Assembly: GCF_963924675.1 (NCBI RefSeq)
Contig: NC_089222.1
Coordinates: 7,570,501-7,634,500 of the forward strand
Length of the DNA: 64,000 nucleotides
DNA from: Phocoena phocoena
Lineage: Eukaryota; Chordata; Mammalia; Artiodactyla; Phocoenidae
Reading direction: 5' to 3'
Notes under the pieces: model-generated
Seen by the model: the letters and a program-made list of their open reading frames with translations, nothing else
The model's database searches: none
What the model was told of the DNA's origin: nothing
Position numbers and translations under genes: made by a program
Shown here: piece by piece, positions 50,025 through 60,012 of the stretch
How positions within the stretch are numbered: the first letter of the stretch is position 1
How the letters are laid out: each line of letters opens with the position of its first letter

Positions 50025-51480
50025 GGGAAGATGGCGGAAGAGTAAGACGCAGAGATCACCTTCCTCCCCACAGATACACCAGAAATACATCTACACGTGG
50101 AACAACTCCTACAGAACACCTACTGAATGCTGGCAGAAGACCTCAGACCTCCCAAAAGGCAAGAAACTCCCCGTGTACCTGGGTAGGGCAAAAGAAAAAA
50201 GAATAAACAGAGACAAAAAGATAGGGATGGGACCTGCACCAGTGGGAGGGAGCTGTGAAGGAGGAAAGGTTTCCACACACTAGGAAGCACCTTCGTGGGC
50301 GGAGACTGTGGGTGGCGGAAAGCTTCGGAGCCACGGGGGAGAGCACAGCAACAGGGGTGCGGAGGGCAAAGTGGAGAGATTCCCGCACAGAGGATCAGGG
50401 CCGACCAGCACTCACCAGCCCAAGAGGCTTGTCTGCTCACCCACTGGGGCAGCCGGGGCTGGAAGCTGAGGTTTGGGCTTCGGTCGGAGCGCCGGGAGAC
50501 GACTGGAGTAGGCAACGTGAACACAGCCTGCAGGGGGTTAGTGCGCCACGGCTAGCTGGGAGGGAGTCCGGGGAAAAGTCTGGACCTGCCGAAGAGGCAA
50601 GAGACTTTTTCTTCCCTCTTTTTTTCCTGGTGCGCAGGGAGAAGGGATTATGAGCGCTGCTTAAGGGAGCTCCAGAGACGGGCAGGAGCCACGCCTAAAG
50701 CACGGACCCCAGAGACGGGCATGAGACGCTAAGGCTGCTACTGCCGCCACCAAGAAGCCTGTGTGCAAGCAGAGGTCACTATCCACATCCCCCTTCCGGG
50801 AACCCTGTGCAGCCCGCCACTGCCAGGGTCCCGGGATCCAGGGACATCTCCCCCGGGAGAAAGCTAGGCACGCCTCAGGCTGGTGCAACATCACGCTGGC
50901 CTCTGGCTCGCCCCACACTCCGTGCCCCCCCTCCCCCCAGCCTGAGTGAGCCAGAGCCCCCGAATCAGCGACCCCTTTAACCCCGTCCTCTCAGAGCGAA
51001 GAACTGACGCCCTCCGGTGACCTACACGCAGAGGCGGGGCCAAATCCAAAGCCGAGTCCCTGGGAGCTGTGAGAACAAAGAAGAGAAAGGGAAATCTCTC
51101 CCAGCAGCCTCAGAAGCAGCGGATTAAAGCTCCACAATCAACTTGATGTACCCTGCATCTGTGGAATACATGAATAAACAACGAATCATCCCAAATTGAG
51201 GAGGTGGATTTTGAGAGCAAGATTTATGATTTTTTCCCCTTTTTCTCTTTTTGTGAGTGCGTATGTGTAGGCTTCTGTGTGAGATTTTGTCGGTATAGCT
51301 TTGCTTCCACCATTTGTCCTAGGATTCTATCCATCCATTTCTTTTTTTATCTTAATAATTACTTTTTTATTTTAATAACTTTATTATATTTTATCTTATT
51401 TTATTTTACTTTTTCTTCTTTCTTTTATTCCTCCCTTCCCTCCTTCTTTCCTCCCTCCCTCCCTCCTTTCTTTCTTTCCT

Positions 51481-51531
<51 letters not shown>

Positions 51532-52002
51532 ACTTCTACTAATTCTTTCTACTTTTTCTCCCTTTTATTCTGAGCCGTGTGGCACTGGTCCACAAGAGAC
51601 CTCCCAGCTCCACATAATATCAAACGGCAAAAATCTCCCAGAGATCTGCATCTCAACACCAGCACCCAGCTTCACTCAACGACCAGCAAGCTACAGTGCT
51701 GGACATCCTATGCCAAACAACTAGCAAGACAGGAACACAACCCCACCCATTAGCAGAGAGGCTGCCTAAAATCATAATAAGGCCACAGACACCCCAAAAC
51801 ACACCACCAGACGTGAACCTGCCCACCAGAAAGACAAGATCCAGGCTCATCCACCTGAACACAGGCACTAGTCCCCTCCACCAGGAAGCCTACACAACCC
51901 ACTGAAGCAACTTTAGCCACTGAGAACAAACACCAAAAACAATGGGAACTATGAACCTGCAGCCTGCAAAAAGGAGACCCCAAACACAGTAAGATAAGCA
52001 AA
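50025..52002 (+). promoter_or_regulatory. L1-2 5'UTR (internal promoter region)
   Basis: The YY1-like core 'aagatggcgg' is at 50028-50037. The GC-rich segment (50290-51080) retains more CpG than L1-1, and a long TTTC tract lies at 51470-51531. Compared with L1-1 and L1-3 it lacks about 77 bp: 'gccgtgtgg' jumps straight to 'cactggtcc' near 51583, missing 'atgaaaggctcttggtgct' and what follows. An antisense open frame of 134 codons covers 50120-50524. Confidence 0.8.
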
Positions 52003-52877
52003 ATGAGAAGACAGAAAAACACACAGCAGATGAAGGAGCAAGATAAAAACCAACCAGACCAAACGAATGTAGAGGAAATAGGCAGTCTACCTGAAAAAGA
52101 ATTCAGAATAATGATAGTAAAGATGATCCAAAATCTTGGAAATAGAATAGACAAAATGCAAGAAACATTTAACAAGGACCTACAAGAACTAAAGATGAAA
52201 CATGCAATGATGAACAACACAATAAATGAAATTTAAACTACTCTAGATGGGATCAAGAGCAGAATGACTGAGGCAGAAGAACGGATAAGTGACCTGGAAG
52301 ATAAAATAGTGGAAGTAACTACTGCAGAGCAGAATAAAGAAAAAAGAATGAAAAGAACTGAGGACAGTCTCAGAGACCTCTGAGACAACATTAAATGCAC
52401 CAACATTCGAATTATAAGGGTTCCAGAAGAAGAAAAGAAACAGACTGAGAAAATATTTGAAGAGATTATAGTTGAAAACTTCCCTAACATGGGAAAGGAA
52501 ATAGTTAATCAAGTCCAGGAAGCACAGAGATAAATCCAAGGAGAAATACGCCAAGATACATATTAATTAAACTGTCAAAAATTAAATACAAAGAAAACAT
52601 ATTAAAAGCAGCAAGGGAGAAACAACACATAACACACAAGGGAATCCCCATAAGGTGAACTGCTAATCTTTCAGCAGAAACTCTGCAAGCCAGAAGGAGG
52701 TAGCAGGACATATTTAAAGTGATAAAGGAGAAAAACCTGCAACCAAGATTACTCTACCCAGCAAGGATCTCATTCAGATTTGATGGAGAAATTAAAACCT
52801 TTACAGACAAGCAAAAGCTGAGAGAGTTCAGCACCATCAAACCAGCTTTACAACAACTGCTAAAGGATCTTCTCTAG
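52003..52877 (+). pseudogene. L1-2 ORF1 pseudogene
   Basis: Starts with an intact ATG, 'MRRQKNTQQMKEQDKNQPDQTNVEEIGSLPEKEF', and is open through the first part of the coiled coil. It then meets TAA at 52234-52236 (Lys codon in L1-3) and TGA at 52381-52383 (the Trp of 'RDLWDN' in L1-3). A deletion of about 13 bases near 52531 ('cacagagataaatcc') shifts the frame before the C-terminal domain ('ARISFRFDGEIKTFTDKQKLREF'). TAG at 52875-52877 is the normal end. Confidence 0.9.
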
Positions 52878-52935
52878 GCAAGAAACACAAGAGAAGGAAA
52901 AGACCTACAAAAATGAACCCAAAACAATTAAGAAA

Positions 52936-55654
52936 ATGGGAATAGGAACATACATATCGATAATTACCTTAAATGTAAATGGACTAAATGCTCCCACCAA
53001 AAGACAGATTGGCTGAATGGATACAAAAACAATACCCATATATTTGCTGTCTACAAGAGACGAACTTCAGACCTAGAGACACATACAGGCTGAAAGTAAG
53101 GGGATGGAAAACGATATTTCATGCAAATGGAAACCAAAAGAAAGCTGGAGTAGCAATTCTCATATCAGAAAAAATAGACTTTAAAATAAAGACTATTAGA
53201 AGAGACAAAGAAGGACACTACATAATGATCTAGGGATCTGTCTAAGAAGAAGATATAACAATTGTAAATATTTATGCACCCAACATAGGAGCACCTAAAT
53301 ACATAAGGCAGATACTAACAGCCATAAAAGGGGAAATTGACAGTAACACATTCATAGCAGGAGACTTTAACACCCCACTTTCACCAATGGACAGATCATC
53401 CAAAATAAAAATAAATAAGGAAATACAAGCTTTAAATGATACATTAAAAAAAGATGGACTTAATTGATATTTATAGGACATTCCATCCAAAAACAACAGA
53501 ATACACATTTTTCTCAAGTGCTCATGGAACATTGTCCAGGATAGATCATATCATGGGTCAAAAATCAAGCTTTGGTAAATTTAAGAAAATTGAAATTGTA
53601 TCAAGTATCTTTTCCGACCACAACTCTATTGAGACTAGATATAAATTACAGGAAAAGATATGTAAAAAATACAAACATATGGAGGCTAAACTATACACTA
53701 CTTAATAACGAAGTGATCACTGAAGAAATCAAAGAGGAACTAAAATAATACCTAGAAACAAATGAAAATGGAGACACGACGACCCAAAATCTATGGGATG
53801 GAGAAAAAGCAGTTCTAAGACGGAAGTTTATAACAATACAATCCTACCTTAAGAAACAGGAAACATCTCGAAAAAACAACCTAACCTTGCACCTAAAGCA
53901 ATTAGAGAAAGAAGATAAAAAAACCCCAAAGTTAGCAGAAGGAAAGAAATCATAAAAATCAGATCAGAAATAAATGCAAAGAAATGAAGGAAATGATAGC
54001 AAAGATCAATAAAGCTAAAAGATGGTTCTTTGGGAAGATAAAAAAAATTGATAAACCATTAGCCAGATTCATCAAGAAAAAAAGGGAGAAGACTCAAATC
54101 AACAGAATTACGAATGAAAAAGGAGAAGCAACAACTGACACTGCAGAAATACAAAAGGTCATGAGAGATTACTACAAGCAACTCTATGCCAATAAAATGG
54201 ACAGCTTAGAAGAAATGGACAAATTCTTAGAAATGCACAACCAGCCAAGCCTGAATCAGGAAGAAATAGAAAATATGAACAGACCAATCACAAGCACTGA
54301 TACTGAAACTGTGATTAAAAATCTTCCAACAAATAAAAGCCCAGGACCAGATGGCTTCACAGGCGAATTCTATCAAACATTTAGAGAAGAGCTAACACCT
54401 ATCCTTCTCAAACTTTTCCAAAATATAGCAGAGGGAGGAATACTCCCAAACTCATTCGATGAGGCCACCATCACCCTGATACCAAAACCTGACAAGGATA
54501 TCACAAAGAAAGAAAAATACAGGCCAATATCACTGATGAACATAGATGTAAAAATCCTCAACAAAATACTAGCAAACAGAATCCAACAGCATATTAAAAG
54601 GATCATACACCATGATCAAGTGGGGTTTACTCCAGGAATGCAAGGATTCTTTAATATATGCAAATCAGTCAATGTGATACACCATATTAACAAATTGAAG
54701 GAGAAAAACCATATGATCATCTCAATAGATGCAGAGAAAGCTTTCGACAAAATTCAACACCCATTTATGATTTTAAAAAAACCCTGCAGAAAGTAGGCAT
54801 AGAGGGAACTTTCCTCAACATAATAAAGGCCACATATGACAAACCCACAGCCAACATCGTCCTCAATGGTGAAAAACTGAAAGCATTTCCACTAAGATCA
54901 GGAACAAGGCAAGGTTGCCCACTCTCACCACTCTTATTCAACATAGTTTTGGAAGTTTTAGCCGTAACAATCAAAGAAGAAAAGGAAATGAAAGGAACCC
55001 AAATTGGAAAAGAAGAAGGAAAGCTGTCACTCTTTGCAGATGACATGATACTATACAAAGAGAATCCTAAAGATGCTACCAGAAAACTACTAGAGCTAAT
55101 CAATGAATTTGTTAAGTAGCAGGATACAAAATTAATGCACAGAAATCTCTGGCATTCCTATACACTAATGATGAAAAATCTGAAAGTGAAATCAAGAAAA
55201 CAGTCCCATTTACCATTGCAACAAAAAGAATAAAATATCTAGGAATAAACCTACCTAAGAGACAAAAGACCTGTATGCAGAAAATTATAAGACACTGATG
55301 AAAGAAATTAAAGATGATACAAATAGATGGAGAGATATACCATGTTCTTGGATTGGAAGAATCAACATCGTGAAAATGACTCTACTACCCAAAGCAATCT
55401 CCAGATTCAATGCAATCCCTATCAAACTACCACTGGTATTTTTCACAGAACTAGAAAAAAATATTTCACAATTTATATGGAAACACAAAAGACCCCAAAT
55501 AGCCAAAGCAATCTTGAGAACGAAAAATGGAGCTGGAGGAATCAGGCTCCCTGACTTCAGACTATATTACAAAGCAACAGTAATCAAGACAGTATGGTAC
55601 TGGCACAAAAACAAAAAGATAGATCAATGGAACAGGATAGAAAGCCCAGGGATA
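52936..55654 (+). pseudogene. L1-2 ORF2 pseudogene, part 1 (endonuclease, RT)
   Basis: ATG at 52936. Two bases are missing in 'aaaagacagattggctg' compared with 'aaaagacacagactggctg' in L1-3, so the frame shifts at about codon 23. The endonuclease is then read from 52988 until TAG at 53231-53233 (Lys codon elsewhere). The longest open piece, 53984-54796, covers the linker and RT fingers/palm: '[16 protein letters not shown]', '[24 protein letters not shown]', and motif A as '[13 protein letters not shown]' with its Asp. A further frameshift lies near 54775, the FADD motif near 55037 is preserved, and another shift follows near 55115. The gene is cut at 55654 by L1-3. Confidence 0.92.
55639..55654 (+). 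repeat. Target-site duplication of L1-3, left copy
   Basis: 'agaaagcccagggata', identical to 63229-63244. The cut lies at 'gat/agaa', near the L1 endonuclease preference TT/AAAA. Confidence 0.95.
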
Positions 55655-58009
55655 GGGGGACCTTGAAGACGACGGAAGAGTAAGACGCGGAGATCGCCTT
55701 CCTCCCCACGGATACACCAGAAATACATCCACACGTGGAACAACTCCTACAGAACTCCTACTGAAGGCTGGCAGAAGACCTCAGACCTCCCAAAAGGCAA
55801 GAAACTCCCCACATACCTGGGTAGGGCAAAAGAAAAAAAGAAAAAACAGAGACAAAAGAATAAGGACGGCACCTGCACCAGTGGGAGGGAGCTGTGAAGG
55901 AGGAAAAGTTTCCACACACTAGGAAGCCCCTCCGCGGGCGGAGACTGCGGGAGGCGGAGGGGGGAGTTTCGGGACTGCGGAGTAGTGCACAGCGACGGGT
56001 ACGGAGGGCAAAGCGGGGAGATTCCTGCACAGACGATCGGTGCCGACCAGCACTCACCAACCCGAGAGGCTTGTCTGCTCACCCGCCGGGCGGGCGAGGC
56101 TGCGAGCTGAGGCTCGGGTTTTGGACGGAGCTCAGAGAGAGGACTGGGGTTGGCGGCTTGAACATAGCCTGAAGGGGTTAGTGCACCACGACTAGCCGGG
56201 AGGGAGTTCGGGGAAAAGCCTGCACCTGCCGAAGAGGCAAGAGACTTTTTCTTCCCTCTTTGTTTCCTGGTGCACGAGGAGAGGGGTTTAAGAGCGCTGC
56301 TTAAAGGATCTCCAGAGACGGGCGCGAGCCGCGGCTAAAACCGCGGACCCCAGAGACGGGCGGGAGACGCTGGGGCTGCTGCTGCCGCCACCAAGGGGCC
56401 TGTGTGCGAGCACAGGTCACTCTCCACACCCCTCTTCCGCGGAGCCTGTGCAGCCCGCCACTGCCAGGTTCCCGGGATCCAGGGACAACTTCCCCGGGAC
56501 AACGCACAGCGGGCCTCAGGCTGGTGCAACGTCACGCCGCCTCTGCCGCCGCAGGCCCGCCCCGCACGCAGTGCCCCTCCTTCCCTGATCCCCCAACCCC
56601 CGGCCTGAGTGAGCCGGAGGCCCCGAATCAGCGGCTCCTTTAACCCCGCCCTGTCTGAGCGAAAAAACAGACGCCCTCCAGCGACCTACACGCAGAGGCA
56701 GGGCCAAATCCAAAGCTGAGCTCCTGGGAGCTGTGAGAACAAAGAAGAGAAAGGGAAATCTCTCCCAGCAGCCACAGAAGTAGCGGATTAAAGCTCCACA
56801 ATCAACTTGATATACCCTGCATCTGTGGAATACCTGAATAGACAAGGAATGATCCCAAATTGAAGAGGTGGAATTTAGGAGCGAGATCTATGATTTTTTT
56901 TCCCCTTTTCCTCTTTTTGTGAATGTGTACGTGTATGCTTCTGTGTGAGATCTTGTCTGTATACTCTTGCTTCCACCATTTGTCTTAGGGCTCTATCCGT
57001 CCATGATTTTTTTTAAAAAATTCTTTTTCTTAATAATTAAGTTTAATTGTAATAACTTTATTATACTTTACCTTCGTTCTTTCTTTCTTTCCTTCCTTCC
57101 TTCCCTCCTTTAGACAACGAATCACCCCAAATTGAGGAGGTGGTCTCTGGGAGCAGGATTTATGATTTTTCCCCCTTTACCTCTTTTTGTGAACGTGTAT
57201 GTGTATGCTTCTGTGTAAGATTTTCTCTGTATAGCTTTGCTTCCAACATTTGTCCTAAGGTTCTATCCGTCCCTTTTTTTTTTTTTCTAAATATTTTTTA
57301 ATTCAATAACTATATTATACTTTATTTTATTTTTACTGTATCATCTTTCTTTCTGTCTTTTTTCCTTCTTTCCCTCCTTCCTTCCTCCCTCCCTCCCTCC
57401 CTCCTTTCTTTCCTTCTTTGCTTCTTTCTTCCTTCCTTCCTTTCCTCCTTTCCTTCTTTCTTTACTCATACTTCTACTAATTCGCTCTATTTTTCTCCCT
57501 TTTATTCTGAGCTGTGTGGATGAAAGGCTCTTGGTGCTCCAGCCAGGAGTCAGGGCTCTGCCTCTGAGGTGGGAGAGCCAACTTCAGGACACTGGTCAAC
57601 AAGAGACCTCCCAGCTCCACATAATATTAAACGGTGGAAATCTCCCAGAGACCTCCATCTTAACACCAGCACCCAGCTTCACTCAACGACCAGCAAGCCA
57701 CAGTGCTGGACAACCTATGCCAAACAACTAGCAAAACAGGAACACAACCCCACCCATTAGCAGAGAGGCTGCCTAAAATCATAATAAGGCCACAGACACC
57801 CCAAAACACAACACCAGACGTGAACCTGCCCACTAGAGAGACAAGATCCAGCCTCATCCAGCACAACACAGGCACTAGTCCCCTCCACCAGGAAGCCTAC
57901 ACAACCCACTGAAACAACCTTAGCCACTGGAGACAGGCATCAAAAACAACGGGAACTACGAAAGTGCAGCCTGTAAAAAGGACACCCCAAACACAGTAAG
58001 ATAAGCAAA
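55655..58009 (+). promoter_or_regulatory. L1-3 5'UTR (internal promoter region, CpG-rich)
   Basis: The first 1.1 kb is visibly CpG-rich (for example 55915-56110 and 56300-56660), as expected for an L1 promoter not yet eroded by methylation. The YY1-like core of L1-1 and L1-2 is altered to 'aagacgacgg' (55666-55675). A 272-bp segment is tandemly duplicated (56839-57110 and 57111-57382), and a long pyrimidine tract follows (57340-57465). An antisense open frame of 111 codons (55747-56082) parallels those of the other two copies. Confidence 0.85.
56839..57382 (+). repeat. 272-bp tandem duplication within L1-3 5'UTR
   Basis: Unit A starts 'tagacaaggaatgatcccaa' (56839), unit B 'tagacaacgaatcacccc' (57111). 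Both run through 'cctctttttgtgaa', 'gtgtatgcttctgtgt', 'ttgcttcca', 'atttgtc' and 'tctatccgtcc' to a pyrimidine tract. L1-1 and L1-2 have one copy each. The units differ at many positions, so the duplication predates this insertion or the units came from different sources. The end of unit B is approximate. Confidence 0.85.
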
Positions 58010-58903
58010 ATGAGAAGACAGAAAAACACACAGCAGATGAAGGAGCAAGATAAAAACCCACCAGACCTAACAAATGAAGAGGAAATAGGCAATCTACCTG
58101 AAAAAGAATTCAGAATAATGATAGTAAGGATGATCCGAAATCTTGGAAGTAGAATGGACAAAATGCAAGAAACATTTAACAAGGACCTACAAGAACTAAA
58201 GATGAAACAAGCAACGATGAACAATGCAATAAATGAAATTAAAACCACTCTAGATAGGATCAATAGCAGAATAACTGAGGCAGAAGAACGGATAAGTGAC
58301 CTGGAAGATAAAGTATTGGAAATAACTACTGCAGAGCAGAATAAAGAAAAAAGAATGAAAAGAACTGAGGACAGTCTCAGAGACCTCTGGGACAACATGA
58401 AATGCACCAACATTCGAATTATAGGGGTTCCAGAAGAAGAAGAAAGAAAGAAAGGGACTGAGAAAATATTTTAACAGATTATAGTTGAAAACTTCCCTAA
58501 TATGGGAAAGGAAATAGTTAATCAAGTCCAGGAAGCACAGAGAGTCCCATACAGGATAAATACAAGGAGAAACACGCCAAGACACATATTAATCAAACTG
58601 TCAAAAATTAAATACAAAGAAAGCATATTAAAAGCAGCAAGGGAAAAACAACAAATAACACACAAGGGAATCCCCAAAAGGTTAACAGCTGATCTCTCAG
58701 CAGAAACCCTACAAGCCAGAAGGGAGTGGCAGGACATACTGAAAGTGATGAAGGAGAAAAGCCTGCAACCAAGACTACTCTACCCAGCAAGGATCTCATT
58801 CAGATTTGATGGAGAAATTAAAACCTTTACAGACAAGCAAAAGCTGAGAGAGTTCAGCACCACCAAACCAGCTTTACAACAAATGCTAAAGGAACTTCTC
58901 TAG
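58010..58903 (+). pseudogene. L1-3 ORF1, one in-frame stop
   Basis: ORF1p is the trimeric RNA-binding nucleic-acid chaperone of the L1 RNP. The frame gives 297 residues from 'MRRQKNTQQMKEQDKNPPDL' to '..LQQMLKELL'. About residues 30-110 form the coiled coil ('MDKMQETFNKDLQELKMKQ', 'ITEAEERISDLEDKV'), then the RRM around 135 ('CTNIRIIGVPEEEE'), then the C-terminal domain ('LYPARISFRFDGEIKTFTDKQKLREFS'). It is shorter than human ORF1p (338). One TAA at 58472-58474 follows 'EKIF', where L1-1 and L1-2 read TTTGAAGAG, and the same frame is open again to 58903. A GAAAGAAA run at 58440-58452 slightly lengthens the RRM loop. Without the stop it would be complete. Confidence 0.95.
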
Positions 58904-58961
58904 ACACGAAACACAAGAGAAGGAAACGACCTATAGTAGCGAACCCAAAACAATATAGAAA

Positions 58962-59963
58962 ATGGGAATAGGAACATACATATCGATAATTACCTTAAAT
59001 GTAAATGGACTAAATGCTCCCACCAAAAGACACAGACTGGCTGAATGGATACAAAAACAAGACCCTTATATATGCTGTCTACAAGAGACCCACTTCAGAC
59101 CTAGAGACACATACAGACTGAAAGTAAGGGGATGGAAAAAGATATTCCATGCAAATGGAAACCAAAAGAAAGCTGGAGTAGCAATTCTCATATCAGACAA
59201 AATAGACTTTAAAATAAGGACTATTAAAAGGGACAAAGAAGGACACTACATAATGATCAAGGGATCGATCCAAGAAGAAGATATAACAATTGTAAATATT
59301 TATGCACCCAACATAGGAGCACCTCAATACATAAGGCAGATACTAACAACCATAAAAGGGGAGATCAACAGTAACACATTCATAGTAGGGGACTTTAACA
59401 CCCCACTTTCACCCATGGACAGATCATCCAAAATGAAAATAAATAAGGAAACACAAGCTTTAAATGATACATTAAACAAGAAGGACTTAATTTATATTTA
59501 TAGGACACTCCATCCAAAAACAACAGAATACACATTTTTCTCAAGTGCTCATGGAACATTCTCCAGGATAGATCATATCTTGGGTCACAAATCAAGCCTC
59601 GGTAAATTTAAGAAAACTGAAATTGTATCAAGTATCTTTTCTGACCACAACGCCATGAGACTAGATATCAATTACAGGAAAAGATCTGTAAAAAATACAA
59701 ACACATGGAGGCTAAACAATACACTACTTAATAATGAAGTGATCACTGAAGAAATCAAAGAGGAAATAAAAAAATACCTAGAAACAAATGACAATGGAGA
59801 CACAACGACCCAAAACCTATGGGATGCAGCAAAAGCAGTTCTAAGGGGGAAGTTTATAGCAATACAAGCCCACCTTAAGAAGCAGGAAACATCTCGAATA
59901 AACAACCTAACCTTGCACCTCAAGCAATTAGAGAAAGAAGAACAAAAAAACCCCCAAAGCTAG
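58962..59963 (+). pseudogene. L1-3 ORF2, endonuclease segment
   Basis: The APE-like endonuclease that nicks T-rich target DNA. It is open for 333 codons from '[18 protein letters not shown]', with the Asn of the first motif, the Glu of 'CLQETHF', '[11 protein letters not shown]' (Asp and Asn), '[13 protein letters not shown]', and the terminal '[10 protein letters not shown]' (Asp-His) all present. The domain therefore looks catalytically complete at about residues 1-240, followed by the linker to RT. The frame is lost at the homopolymer junction (59944-59955), where five C's follow seven A's. L1-2 has seven A's and four C's, so one extra C moves the RT part to another frame. The ATG is the same as in the other copies. 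Confidence 0.95.
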
Positions 59964-60012
59964 CAGAAGGAAAGAAATCATAAAAATCAGATCAGAAATA
60001 AATGAAAAAGAA

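Larger units (their letters stand above)
50025..55654 (+). mobile_element. Full-length-start L1 (L1-2), 5' portion
   Basis: Starts with the canonical 5' end 'gggaagatggcggaagag', then a complete 5'UTR, ORF1 and ORF2, up to the codons for '(N)RIESPGI', where L1-3 has inserted. It resumes at 63245 and leaves the window. 'tttttaaaaact' just upstream (49999-50010) fits the TT/AAAA endonuclease site. Confidence 0.95.

Noticed and set aside
51204..51542. 112-codon plus-strand frame rich in F, S and L
   Set aside because: A translation of the T/TTTC-rich tract of the L1-2 5'UTR, compositional only.
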